NCBI RefSeq assembly: GCF_000250655.1
Contig: NC_016935.1
Span: 1,816,001 to 1,880,000, forward strand
Origin: Paenibacillus mucilaginosus 3016
GTDB lineage: Bacteria; Bacillota; Bacilli; Paenibacillales; NBRC-103111
DNA length: 64,000 nucleotides
Direction of reading: 5' to 3'
A program made the translations under genes and the position numbers. This document shows positions 18,781 through 26,221 of the stretch, piece after piece; position 1 is the stretch's first letter, and the number at the start of each line of letters is the position of its first letter. Under the pieces are notes generated by a model, which saw only the letters and a program-made list of their open reading frames with translations, did no database searches and was not told where the DNA came from.

Positions 18781-19260
18781 ATGAAATGCCCTTATTGTGA
18801 CTACATCGGCACCAAGGTGCTGGATTCGCGGGCTGCGAACGAGAACAAATCCATACGGCGCCGCAGGGAATGCGAGAAGTGCCAGAAGCGCTTCACGACA
18901 TTCGAGATGGTGGAAGAGACGCCGTTGATCGTTATTAAGAAGGACGGATCCCGTGAGGAGTTCTCCCGGGAGAAGATGCTGCGGGGCCTCATCCGTGCCT
19001 GCGAGAAGCGTCCCGTATCGCTCGAGAGGCTGGAGATGATCGTCTCCGAGGTCGAGAAGCAGGTGCGCAACACGGCCCATGCCGAAGTCGACAGCCGCGA
19101 GATCGGGGAGATCGTGATGACCGAGTTGTACCCGGTCGATGAGGTGGCGTACATCCGGTTCGCCTCGGTATACCGGCAGTTCAAGGACATCAATATGTTC
19201 ATGAAGGAGCTCAATGAGCTGCTCTCCAAGCACCAAGTTGGCGGCGATAACTTGAAGTAA
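18781..19260 (+). CDS. nrdR: Transcriptional repressor NrdR
   Basis: Nucleotide-sensing repressor of ribonucleotide reductase genes. 159 residues, with an N-terminal zinc ribbon (CPYC at 3-6 and CEKC near 31-34) followed by an ATP-cone domain ([16 protein letters not shown]). It binds NrdR boxes in nrd promoters; none were searched for here. GAAAGGAAG precedes ATG 18781. In Bacillales it lies near coaE and dnaB. Confidence 0.95.
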   Translation: MKCPYCDYIGTKVLDSRAANENKSIRRRRECEKCQKRFTTFEMVEETPLIVIKKDGSREEFSREKMLRGLIRACEKRPVSLERLEMIVSEVEKQVRNTAHAEVDSREIGEIVMTELYPVDEVAYIRFASVYRQFKDINMFMKELNELLSKHQVGGDNLK

Positions 19261-19291
19261 GGTATGGCCCGAAAAAAGAATCGAAAGATTG

Positions 19292-19321
19292 TTGACAAGC
19301 TTTGACCCTGTGTGGTATTAT
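19292..19321 (+). promoter_or_regulatory. Promoter of the tRNA-Ala gene
   Basis: TTGACA (19292-19297), 18-bp spacer, TATTAT (19316-19321), about 45 bp before the tRNA. Confidence 0.7.
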
Positions 19322-19366
19322 CATTCTTGTCGCCACGGACGAAGCGAGTGAGCGAGCAAGATACAC

Positions 19367-19439
19367 GGGGCCTTAGCTCAGCTGGGAGAGCGCATCGCTG
19401 GCAGCGATGAGGTCAGGGGTTCGATCCCCCTAGGCTCCA
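19367..19439 (+). tRNA. tRNA-Ala, anticodon GGC
   Basis: A 73-nt cloverleaf. Acceptor GGGGCCT pairs with AGGCTCC (one G-U), D arm GCTC/GAGC, anticodon stem CATCG/CGATG with loop CTGGCAG (anticodon GGC), T arm AGGGG/CCCCT with TTCGATC. Discriminator A. The CCA end is not encoded. Single gene with its own promoter and terminator. Confidence 0.95.
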
Positions 19440-19449
19440 TAACCAAGAA

Positions 19450-19479
19450 GCACCGACCTTTGATGGTCGGTGCTTTTTT
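19450..19479 (+). terminator. Terminator of the tRNA-Ala gene
   Basis: Perfect 9-bp stem GCACCGACC / GGTCGGTGC, 6-nt loop, T6. Confidence 0.85.
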
Positions 19480-19576
19480 ATTTGTAAGAAGGCGAGAATC
19501 AAGAGGATGAGCGTCAGGTTATACTTTAGTCATGGGATTTCGTTTGTGTTCTTGCTGCGGGTTGGCCGGGTGAGGT

Positions 19577-19978
19577 CTACTCGCCCCGAATTTGGTGCCA
19601 CATGGTCACCATATCGATCCAGCCGCGATGCTCGGTAATCCTTCCGTCTACAACACGATATCGACGGTACAGAGTGACATCTATCCGCCTGCCCTGCGGC
19701 GCGGTTCCGAAGAAGATGCCTTGATGTGTGCCTTTCACTGTCATTCTTACGAGTACGATATCGCCTTGCCCCATCATCTCTTCTATGGTGTATCGTTTAT
19801 CGGGGAAGGCCTCCAGGATCGTCGCTGCGAATTTCTTCAGGCCATCCTTGGATTGGTACGAGAGCTCCTGATAATCGGTTGCCAGAAAACGGTCCACACA
19901 CTCGAATTCACTCCGGTTCCAAAATGCTTCAATAAATGTACGGACCGTTTCTACGTTTCGCTCTTCCATCGTTTTCAT
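19577..19978 (-). CDS. SnoaL-like polyketide cyclase / ester cyclase family protein
   Basis: Small cone-fold (NTF2-like) protein of 133 residues of the SnoaL/ester-cyclase group. Typical features are the N-terminal helix with TVRTFIEAFWN, and the GTHQG and ITEHRGWIDM stretches. The substrate cannot be inferred. I start it at ATG 19978 (MKTMEERN), preceded by AAGGAG; the frame runs further upstream without a start signal. It is the second gene of a pair with a shorter paralogue 1 bp upstream. Confidence 0.75.
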   Translation of the reverse strand: MKTMEERNVETVRTFIEAFWNRSEFECVDRFLATDYQELSYQSKDGLKKFAATILEAFPDKRYTIEEMMGQGDIVLVRMTVKGTHQGIFFGTAPQGRRIDVTLYRRYRVVDGRITEHRGWIDMVTMWHQIRGE

Positions 19979-19979
19979 G

Positions 19980-20333
19980 TTAGACAGCTCCTTTCGCAAT
20001 TTGAGGTAATAGCGTGCCTGTGTCGAACCAGCTCCAGTGTTCGGTGATGGTTCCGTCCGTAACACGGAATTCGCGGAACTGCGTTGCCTTTACGGTACGG
20101 CCTGTAGGAGCATGGCCTGCAAAATGGCCGGAATGCACAGCCGTCATGGCAATTCTCGCGATGACCTTCTCTCCATCAGCCAGAATCTCCTCCACGGAAT
20201 AACGCCGGTCCGTGAATGCCTCCGCGATGTGCGGCACAAAGAGTTGACCGGTTTTCTCCAACAGGCCTTGATTTGAAGGCTCCTCGATAAAGGCTGCCAC
20301 CGTTTCGGCATTTTTTTGTTCCCTGGTTTTCAT
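19980..20333 (-). CDS. SnoaL-like family protein, shortened paralogue
   Basis: Cone-fold protein of 117 residues, clearly homologous to the next gene (same MKT start, YSVEEIL versus YTIEEMM, and ITEHWSWFD versus ITEHRGWID). It lacks about 17 residues between the first helix and the AFTDRRY segment, which removes part of the usual pocket. GAAGGAG precedes ATG 20333. A palindrome GTTACC-N4-GGTAAC lies 40 bp upstream. Tandem duplication followed by an internal deletion is the simplest reading. Confidence 0.65.
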   Translation of the reverse strand: MKTREQKNAETVAAFIEEPSNQGLLEKTGQLFVPHIAEAFTDRRYSVEEILADGEKVIARIAMTAVHSGHFAGHAPTGRTVKATQFREFRVTDGTITEHWSWFDTGTLLPQIAKGAV

Positions 20334-20372
20334 TGCAAATCGCTCCTTCTATAGATTTTCTGTGATAATTAT

Positions 20373-20388
20373 GTTACCAAAAGGTAAC
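20373..20388. promoter_or_regulatory. Palindromic operator upstream of the SnoaL-like pair
   Basis: GTTACC-AAAA-GGTAAC, a perfect inverted repeat. The same half-sites occur in the FMN reductase promoter at 21087-21104. Confidence 0.55.
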
Positions 20389-20417
20389 GTATTGACGAAA
20401 AAAAAGATCCCGCACGA

Positions 20418-20978
20418 TTAGTTGACTGCCGCGGGGGCTGCCTTAAGCTTCCCGGTCAGCACCACGAAGCTGTGGACGGCATCCTGAACACTTTGGCGCA
20501 TCCCCTCGTCCGATAGGGAGCCGTCGGGACCAAAGGCAGGGGAGCCGGCTCCGATCGAAATCCATTCCGGGCAGTTGATCCCATGCAAATTGCGGACAAT
20601 CGACTGCAGGTGCGAGAGCGAGCTAACTCCGAGCGGACCGCCCGCCGAGCTTACGGATAGCACGGCCTTGCCCGCAACCTGGCCTGCGGTGATGTAATCC
20701 AACGCGTTTTTGAGTGTGCCTGACAGGGAACCATGGTATTCGGGGGTCGCCAGGATCAATCCATCCCCATCGGCAATGGCTTCCAATAGAAGTTGAGCGT
20801 TCGGATGAAGCTCCAGGTTGTCGGGTGAAAAAAGCGGCAGCGGCAGCTCGGATAAATCGACAAACCTGACCGAAATCTGACGGGCTTTCAAGAGGCGCTC
20901 GATAGATCTGAGAAGGCATGTGCTGGCTGCATTGGTCCGGTTGCTTCCTGCAATCAGGGTTACGTTCATGTTCGGCAT
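20418..20978 (-). CDS. NADPH-dependent FMN reductase family protein
   Basis: Flavodoxin-like oxidoreductase of about 186 residues. The FMN phosphate loop GSNRTNAAST is near the N-terminus, followed by the family motif TPEYHGSLSGTLKNALDY and a SSAGGPLG segment. Likely reduces FMN, quinones, azo or nitro compounds with NADPH. ATG 20978 has GGAAAGG 4 bp upstream; ATG 20969 is possible. Transcribed divergently from an ArsR-SRPBCC regulator gene. Its promoter has a palindrome exactly between -35 and -10. Confidence 0.85.
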   Translation of the reverse strand: MPNMNVTLIAGSNRTNAASTCLLRSIERLLKARQISVRFVDLSELPLPLFSPDNLELHPNAQLLLEAIADGDGLILATPEYHGSLSGTLKNALDYITAGQVAGKAVLSVSSAGGPLGVSSLSHLQSIVRNLHGINCPEWISIGAGSPAFGPDGSLSDEGMRQSVQDAVHSFVVLTGKLKAAPAAVN

Positions 20979-21051
20979 CACCTTTCCATTTCAAATTGGC
21001 TGAGGGATCTGCGTGCCGCCGGCTGACAAACCGATCCGTGTGTGTTAACAT

Positions 21052-21067
21052 GTGACTATAAAGTCAC
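21052..21067. promoter_or_regulatory. Inverted repeat in the FMN reductase / ArsR intergenic region
   Basis: GTGACT-ATAA-AGTCAC, perfect 6-bp arms, extendable by ACA/TGT on both sides after one mismatch. Operator candidate. Confidence 0.45.
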
Positions 21068-21080
21068 TTGTGATGTTTTT

Positions 21081-21110
21081 ATAATACGTTACCAATTGGT
21101 AACGTGTCAA
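21081..21110 (-). promoter_or_regulatory. FMN reductase promoter with operator filling the spacer
   Basis: On the minus strand TTGACA, an 18-bp perfect palindrome (CGTTACCAATTGGTAACG, 21087-21104), then TATTAT. The palindrome occupies the -35/-10 spacer exactly, which predicts tight repression when a regulator is bound. Confidence 0.65.
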
Positions 21111-21159
21111 GGGCCGCAAAGCCGTTTTTTTCGAACTCGTGCAGAAGGAGGGATTTCGA

Positions 21160-21942
21160 TTGGAAAACGACATATTCAAGGCGCTCGCGGATCCCAGCCG
21201 CCGGAAGCTCTTGGATCTGCTTCATGCCTCAGACGGGCGGACGCTGAACGATCTCTGCGCGCCGCTGGATATGTCCAGATTCGGCGTCATGAAGCATCTG
21301 AATCTGCTGGAAGAAGCCGGGCTCATCACCACGAGGAAAGCAGGGCGCGAAAAGCTGCATTATCTCAATGCGGTGCCCATACGTCAAATTTATGAGAGAT
21401 GGGTGAGCAAGTACGCCGAGCCATGGGCAATCGGCCTAACCTCTCTTCAAAACGAACTGGAGCGTGAAACGCATATGGACAGCAGCCCCCGGCAGGTAAA
21501 CCGGATAGCGATTAAAGCAAAGCCTGAACAAGTATGGCAGGCCCTCACCGATCCGGCCAAAACTTCGAAGTTCTGGTTCAACTGCGCCATCCGGTCGACC
21601 TGGGAAATCGACTCTCCGTTCGAACTATGGAATGGGGAAGAGAAGAAGGCGGAGGGGATCCTACTCGAGATGGATCCCCCGAATAAGCTAGTGATGAGCT
21701 GGAGATTCATTTCGTTTCCCGGAACGGAGAGCGACACCCCTTCGCGCATTACGTGGGAGATCGCAGCGCATCCCGACCTTCACGGCGTGACCCTCGTCAC
21801 CGTTGTGCACGATGAATTCGGGCAGGCGGCAAGCACCGCTAAGATTCTTGAAAACGGGCTGCCGATGGTTCTTTCCGGTATGAAGACGCTGCTCGAAACC
21901 GGGGAGATGCTCGCCGGCAATGAAGGCAGCGCCATTGAATAG
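21160..21942 (+). CDS. ArsR-type HTH regulator fused to SRPBCC (AHSA1-like) domain
   Basis: Two-domain protein of 260 residues. An N-terminal ArsR-like winged helix (about 1-85: ALADPSRRKLLDLL, GVMKHLNLLEEAGL) is followed by an SRPBCC/AHSA1 lipocalin-like domain (about 100-255: WQALTDPAKTSKFWF, FPGTESD). Such fusions are probable ligand-responsive repressors. The start is TTG 21160, 7 bp after AAGGAGGG; GTG 21139 lies before the ribosome site. Divergent from the FMN reductase gene, so it is the obvious candidate to bind the palindromes there. Ends in a good terminator. Confidence 0.8.
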   Translation: MENDIFKALADPSRRKLLDLLHASDGRTLNDLCAPLDMSRFGVMKHLNLLEEAGLITTRKAGREKLHYLNAVPIRQIYERWVSKYAEPWAIGLTSLQNELERETHMDSSPRQVNRIAIKAKPEQVWQALTDPAKTSKFWFNCAIRSTWEIDSPFELWNGEEKKAEGILLEMDPPNKLVMSWRFISFPGTESDTPSRITWEIAAHPDLHGVTLVTVVHDEFGQAASTAKILENGLPMVLSGMKTLLETGEMLAGNEGSAIE

Positions 21943-21994
21943 CAGCCTCCGTGTCATGCAGCGGCCCCGCCGCAAAGAAACTCTTCCAACCCGG

Positions 21995-22020
21995 CCACGC
22001 TGACCCAGGCGTGGTTTTTT
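21995..22020 (+). terminator. Terminator after the ArsR-SRPBCC gene
   Basis: CCACGC / GCGTGG stem, 8-nt loop, T6. Confidence 0.75.
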
Positions 22021-22046
22021 CGTTAGGGTTATTAAAAGACAGTATA

Positions 22047-22098
22047 TTGACTTATTTTCATTTCTTTGGTACTCTTTATATAGACAATATCATGTCTA
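22047..22098 (+). promoter_or_regulatory. MarR-operon promoter and candidate auto-operator
   Basis: TTGACT at 22047-22052 with a weak -10 17 bp downstream (TACTCT), then a perfect inverted repeat TAGACA-N6-TGTCTA at 22081-22098 around the expected transcription start. Confidence 0.4.
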
Positions 22099-22121
22099 AA
22101 AGAAAGGTGCTGAGGGTTATT

Positions 22122-22685
22122 TTGGATGCGTACCGGGAATTGTTTTTGATGCAGCAGACGTATGCCACTTTGTTCTCGCTTGCCAATAAGATCCAGATCA
22201 AGGGAGATGCTTACTTACAGCGCTTGACCTCCAGGCAGTATATGACGATGGTGGCTATTGCCCATTTGCAGCAGGATGAAACGACACTTAACAATATCGC
22301 CCGAAAATTAGGAACCACCAAACAGAGCGTCAAGCAGATCGTCGAGATCCTGGAGAAGAAGGGATACCTTCGGATCACGCCGAGCCTGAAGGACAAACGC
22401 GCAGTCAACGTGCAGATTACAGTGTCAGGCCGACAAGTTATGGTGGAAGCGGCCGAAAAAGGAATCTATTTTTTCGCCGATCTGTTTGCGGAGTTTTCAA
22501 CGGAAGAACTGGAGCAATTGTGGGTCTTGCTTAAGAAAATGTACCGGTTTGACGGTGAAACTCAGGATGGATTCGAAGAGAAAGGCAAACTGGAGCCCGT
22601 TGACAATCAAGAGGAACTGGAATCCAGGGTGTTAAAGGAATTCGCAAGACGAAGAAAACAATCCCAAAGCGGGGTGGGCCAATGA
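22122..22685 (+). CDS. MarR-family transcriptional regulator
   Basis: Winged-helix regulator of about 187 residues. HTH region TTLNNIARKLGTTKQSVKQIVEILEKKG, given here only as its limits (about residues 53-80), then the wing with LKDKRAVNVQ. The C-terminal extension of about 50 charged residues is unusual for MarR. Start is uncertain: TTG 22122 follows GAGGG with fair spacing, while ATG 22092 has no ribosome site and sits inside a palindrome. It overlaps the following hydrolase gene by 4 bp, so the two form one unit. Confidence 0.75.
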   Translation: MDAYRELFLMQQTYATLFSLANKIQIKGDAYLQRLTSRQYMTMVAIAHLQQDETTLNNIARKLGTTKQSVKQIVEILEKKGYLRITPSLKDKRAVNVQITVSGRQVMVEAAEKGIYFFADLFAEFSTEELEQLWVLLKKMYRFDGETQDGFEEKGKLEPVDNQEELESRVLKEFARRRKQSQSGVGQ

Positions 22686-23656
22686 AAAAGAGGATTGGCA
22701 AGAGGCCTATTTGTCTTGAAGAATATGTTCCGATTAATGGGATCAGTCAATTCCTGTACCACTTGGGAACCCGCCGCGATAATCCCGTTATGCTGTTTTT
22801 GCACGGAGGTCCCGGCTCGGTCGAATCTTTGTTCACCAGAACTTTCCAGGATAAGTGGGAGGAGATCTACACCGTTGTACATTGGGATCAGCGCGGAGCA
22901 GGGAAGACACTGGCCAGGCATCCGGATCAGTTTCCTACGATGGATGTGCTGCTCCAGGATTTGTATGAAGTCGTTCAATACTTGAAAGCCAAATACAGTA
23001 AGCGGCAGCTTGTGATTCTAGGCCATTCATGGGGGAGCGTTCTGGGTTCCTTGTTCATTCGAAAGCATCCCGAAGACGCAGCCTACTATGTCGGTGTCGG
23101 GCAGGTTGTGAATATGCTCGAAAATGAGAGGGTCGGATATCAAAAAGTCAAAGAAGCGATTGTGCTGTCCGGTGATCGGAGATCGTTAAAACAGCTGGAG
23201 TCCATCGGTGAATATCCCGGGGAAAACATCGTGTTTAACCGCGAGTTTCTGAAAAAGTGCGGAAAGGTCCGAAAGCTTCAGGGAAAATATAATTTGGCGG
23301 TAAAGATCGGTATCGGGATTTGGTTCACCGTATTCCAGAGCCCGATCTTCCGGTTCTCCGATATTACCTCGTTTCTCAACCTGGCCAAGGCAAATGCCTA
23401 TCTTCATCAATTTCTAGGGAGCTTCAATCTCCGGGAAGAACCGGCAGTGTATCAAGTTCCCATCTATTATATTTTGGGGGGAAATGATTGGCAGGCCCCC
23501 TTTGTCATCGCACAACAATATTTCGAAGAAATCGCAGCCCCAAGAAAAGGGATCGTCATCCTTCCGGATGCCGGGCATATGACTATGATGGATCAGCCGG
23601 ACTCATTCTATGATGCATTGCGGAATATCAGCCGGATGGAAGAAAGTAATGCATAA
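22682..23656 (+). CDS. Alpha/beta hydrolase (prolyl aminopeptidase-like)
   Basis: Alpha/beta-hydrolase fold enzyme of 324 residues. The oxyanion motif HGGPGS and HWDQRGAGKT are typical of the proline iminopeptidase subgroup. Nucleophile elbow GHSWGS, acid probably Asp in GGNDWQ, and His in DAGHMTM complete the triad. No signal peptide. Translationally coupled to the MarR gene (ATGA overlap), which suggests the MarR protein controls it. True substrate unknown. Confidence 0.82.
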   Translation: MKKRIGKRPICLEEYVPINGISQFLYHLGTRRDNPVMLFLHGGPGSVESLFTRTFQDKWEEIYTVVHWDQRGAGKTLARHPDQFPTMDVLLQDLYEVVQYLKAKYSKRQLVILGHSWGSVLGSLFIRKHPEDAAYYVGVGQVVNMLENERVGYQKVKEAIVLSGDRRSLKQLESIGEYPGENIVFNREFLKKCGKVRKLQGKYNLAVKIGIGIWFTVFQSPIFRFSDITSFLNLAKANAYLHQFLGSFNLREEPAVYQVPIYYILGGNDWQAPFVIAQQYFEEIAAPRKGIVILPDAGHMTMMDQPDSFYDALRNISRMEESNA

Positions 23657-23691
23657 AGCGGGTGCTTCGGGCTTAAATTTGAACCTATTAG

Positions 23692-23717
23692 CCACACCAT
23701 TGAAGGTGTGGTTTTTT
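23692..23717 (+). terminator. Terminator of the MarR-hydrolase unit
   Basis: CCACACC / GGTGTGG stem with 6-nt loop and T6. Confidence 0.8.
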
Positions 23718-23751
23718 GGTATGGCTCAAGCGCCGTTCTGCGAAGTCTTGT

Positions 23752-23803
23752 TTGACAAACTGGGAAATGCTGGTGTAAGATTTTTTTATTCCGACTGTAC
23801 AGT
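23752..23803 (+). promoter_or_regulatory. Promoter and palindrome upstream of the TetR gene
   Basis: TTGACA (23752-23757), 18-bp spacer, TAAGAT (23776-23781); a perfect 10-bp palindrome ACTGTACAGT at 23794-23803 lies just downstream, a plausible auto-operator. Confidence 0.5.
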
Positions 23804-23829
23804 ATAAAAAGATTGAGGTCAGGTGAATC

Positions 23830-24498
23830 ATGCCCAAAGTAGGAATGGAACCGAAGCGCCGCGCAGAGGTCATCAACGCCACGCTAACCTGCATCAGCCT
23901 GCACGGCATCGACGGCATGACGCTCGATAAGGTAGCCGAATATGCGGACTGCTCCAAGGGAGTCGTCACCTATTATTACAAGAATAAAGATCATTTGACG
24001 ATCGAAGCTTTCAAGGCCTTTATGGCTTATTATGGACTTAAGATCGAGTCGGAACTACGAAGCACCATGACTGCCGGAGAAATGATCGGCGTAACGATGG
24101 ATCACATCCTGCCGCCATACCGGGATGATGCAGACCGGAAAATCAATGTTTCGCAGCTGGACGGCATGGAGAACATGTATATCCCGTTTGAAGATCAGGC
24201 AAGGCTTTTCCTGCAGTTTTTCTCCAAAGCCGCGATCGACCCCAAGCTCCAGGAAGTCGTGTCGGAGAGCTATCAGGCCGACCTCAAGGGAATTACCCGG
24301 ATTATGGACTACGGCCGGATGACGGGGCATATGGCTGTAGAAGATTCCCAGAGTGCCGCCTATGGACTGCTGGCGATGGTGGTGGGTCTCAGCTTCTTCC
24401 GGGTGGCGAAGATTCCGCCGGTCCATGGAGAAGATAACCGGTACATCGGCGAAGATTATGTTCGAAGGCTAACCTCTTCCCAGCGGTCAAGCGGGTAG
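23830..24498 (+). CDS. TetR-family transcriptional regulator
   Basis: Repressor-type regulator of 222 residues. The N-terminal HTH (about 12-58) shows GMTLDKVAEYADCSKGVVTYYYKNK, given here as a motif of which VVTYYY is the recognition helix core; the C-terminal ligand domain resembles BetI-type regulators. GAGGTCAGGTG precedes ATG 23830. Monocistronic; followed by a REP-like hairpin. Target unknown, probably itself through the palindrome at 23794. Confidence 0.8.
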   Translation: MPKVGMEPKRRAEVINATLTCISLHGIDGMTLDKVAEYADCSKGVVTYYYKNKDHLTIEAFKAFMAYYGLKIESELRSTMTAGEMIGVTMDHILPPYRDDADRKINVSQLDGMENMYIPFEDQARLFLQFFSKAAIDPKLQEVVSESYQADLKGITRIMDYGRMTGHMAVEDSQSAAYGLLAMVVGLSFFRVAKIPPVHGEDNRYIGEDYVRRLTSSQRSSG

Positions 24499-24543
24499 GT
24501 CGTAGTGTCTTTAGTCGAAGCCTAGCGGAACTTAATGTTGAGT

Positions 24544-24609
24544 GAGGATATATCGTTTTTGGCCTTTGTGCGAAGTGGGGCGGAACGCAAAACGATATAC
24601 CCGAACGAG
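24544..24609. repeat. REP-like hairpin, copy C
   Basis: Arms TATATCGTTTT and AAAACGATATA enclose CCTTTGTGCGAAGTG...GGAACGC, with GAGG at the left and CCCGAACGAG at the right. Clearly related to copies at 35582 and 35722. Its right end supplies the ribosome site of the next gene. Confidence 0.65.
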
Positions 24610-24620
24610 GAGTGGGCATT

Positions 24621-24989
24621 TTGAAAATAAAAAAAGTAGAAACAGGCGGACATCCGATTGCCGTTGTCAGCGGGAGCGAGATTCTGATCGAGGATGTGCA
24701 GGCAGCGCTGGATTTGATGGCAACCGTTCGTTATGAAACGGACAGTGACCGGCTCGTCATTTACAAGTCGCTGCTCAGCGAGAGCTTCTTTGATCTGAAA
24801 ACCCGCCTGGCCGGCGAAATTCTCCAGAAGTTCGTCAACTATCATGTGAAGGCTGCCATTGTTGGTGATTTCTCAGGCTACACGAGCCGGAGCCTGCGGG
24901 ATTTCATCTATGAATCGAACAACGGAAACGATATCTTCTTCCTGGCGACCGAAGAGCAGGCCATCGAGAAGTTAAGCAGGTTGAAGTAG
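24621..24989 (+). CDS. DUF4180-like protein
   Basis: Protein of 122 residues that I match from memory to the DUF4180 family, whose function is not known. It has no signal peptide or membrane segment. Motif-like stretches are ETDSDRLVIYKSLL, SESFFDLKTRLAGE and the C-terminal FLATEEQAIE. The start is TTG 24621 after GAGGAG. It follows a REP-like hairpin and overlaps the last base of the next frame, suggesting a small unit with the SUMF1-like gene. Confidence 0.65.
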   Translation: MKIKKVETGGHPIAVVSGSEILIEDVQAALDLMATVRYETDSDRLVIYKSLLSESFFDLKTRLAGEILQKFVNYHVKAAIVGDFSGYTSRSLRDFIYESNNGNDIFFLATEEQAIEKLSRLK

Positions 24990-25009
24990 TGGAAACGGGA
25001 GGAGTACAG

Positions 25010-25702
25010 GTGTCTAACGCACAGCTGCGTACAGGTGAGTATCCCATGGTGTACATTCCCGCAGGGGAAGTGCAGCTCAGGGACGATCGCATCAAGACCG
25101 CATGGACGGTTCCGGTGGATTCATTTTGGCTCGCCCCGGTTCCAGTGACAAGGGCATTCTATGATTCTATCGTCCCGCCAAAGAAGACCGTCGCAGCTCT
25201 TGAAGACGCGCTTGTTCCGGCTGCGGATGTCTCATGGCTGGAGGCCGTCTTATGCTGCAATCTGCTGTCCCGGCAGTCGGGCCTTCAGGAATGCTACTCG
25301 CTTACCAGCGATGGGGAGAGCGTTCTCTGGGACCGGGGGGCGGATGGCTACCGTCTGCCTACCGAAGCGGAATGGCAGTATGCGTGTAAAGCGGGATCCG
25401 CCGGGTACCGGTACGGGGAGCTGGAGGAGATCGCCTGGTATCAGGAGAACTCCGGGGGCCGGGCCCGGGAAGTGGGACAAAAGCGGCCGAATGCATGGGG
25501 ACTCTACGATATGCTGGGCAATGTGTGGGAATGGTGCTGGGATGTGTACGATGCCAAAGTCTATGGTTCCTACCGGGTGTTCCGCGGCGGAAGCTGGGCC
25601 GAGGAGGCCAGGGGCTGCGGGGCGACGTGCAGGCGCCGAAGTCACCCTACGTTTCGGATTGATGATCTCGGCTTTCGTCTCGCCAGGTCAATAGATGAAT
25701 AG
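25010..25702 (+). CDS. SUMF1/FGE-sulfatase-domain protein
   Basis: Protein of 230 residues with the formylglycine-generating-enzyme fold: YRLPTEAEWQYACKAG, GLYDMLGNVWEWCWD and FRGGSW...DDLGFRLA. The start is GTG 25010 after GGGAGGAG. In true FGE a Cys follows GSW within two residues and a second Cys lies five residues on. Here GSWAEE has no Cys at the first position, though TCRRR may match the second. Formylglycine synthesis is therefore doubtful, and no sulfatase gene is nearby. It may be one of the many SUMF-fold proteins with other roles. Confidence 0.75.
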   Translation: MSNAQLRTGEYPMVYIPAGEVQLRDDRIKTAWTVPVDSFWLAPVPVTRAFYDSIVPPKKTVAALEDALVPAADVSWLEAVLCCNLLSRQSGLQECYSLTSDGESVLWDRGADGYRLPTEAEWQYACKAGSAGYRYGELEEIAWYQENSGGRAREVGQKRPNAWGLYDMLGNVWEWCWDVYDAKVYGSYRVFRGGSWAEEARGCGATCRRRSHPTFRIDDLGFRLARSIDE

Positions 25703-25720
25703 GAGGCTGTTGGAATCCTG

Positions 25721-26143
25721 ATGAAACCACGTATCTCTGTACTCACCTTAGGAGTCGATGATTTGGAAAGATCGCTGACTTTCTACCGGGACGGGCTGGG
25801 CCTGCCGACGCAAGGAATCATAGGGAACGAATTCGAGCATGGGGCAGTGGCTTTTTTTGACTTGCAGGCGGGTGTGAAGCTCGCCATCTGGAATCGCAGG
25901 GATCTGGCCCACGAGGCGAAGGTGCCTTTGGCACCGCGAAGCTCCTCCGAATTTACGATAGGTCACAATGTCGGGAGCAAGGAAGAAGTGGATCGAATCA
26001 TGGGGCTGGCTCAAGCGGCAGGAGCTGAAATAACGGATCCTGCGCATGATGCGTTCTGGGGAGGGTATTCCGGACACTTCCTGGACCCGGACGGGCATTT
26101 GTGGGAAATTGTCTGGAATCCGGATTGGGATCTGCAGGATTGA
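25721..26143 (+). CDS. VOC-family (glyoxalase-like) protein
   Basis: Vicinal-oxygen-chelate protein of 140 residues with two beta-alpha-beta-beta-beta modules. VLTLGVDDLERSLTFYRDGLG opens the first (motif DLERS...FYRDGLGL), and GHFLDPDGHLWEIVWNP closes the second with a possible metal-binding Glu. May act in detoxification or dioxygenation; substrate unknown. AGGAGG is about 14 bp upstream of ATG 25721, somewhat far. Confidence 0.8.
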   Translation: MKPRISVLTLGVDDLERSLTFYRDGLGLPTQGIIGNEFEHGAVAFFDLQAGVKLAIWNRRDLAHEAKVPLAPRSSSEFTIGHNVGSKEEVDRIMGLAQAAGAEITDPAHDAFWGGYSGHFLDPDGHLWEIVWNPDWDLQD

Positions 26144-26221
26144 GCTTTGGTAAGCAGCGGCGATGATACATCCCAAATTCGAATGCATGCCGCGGCTGAC
26201 GGCGCGGAAATGGAGGTACCG

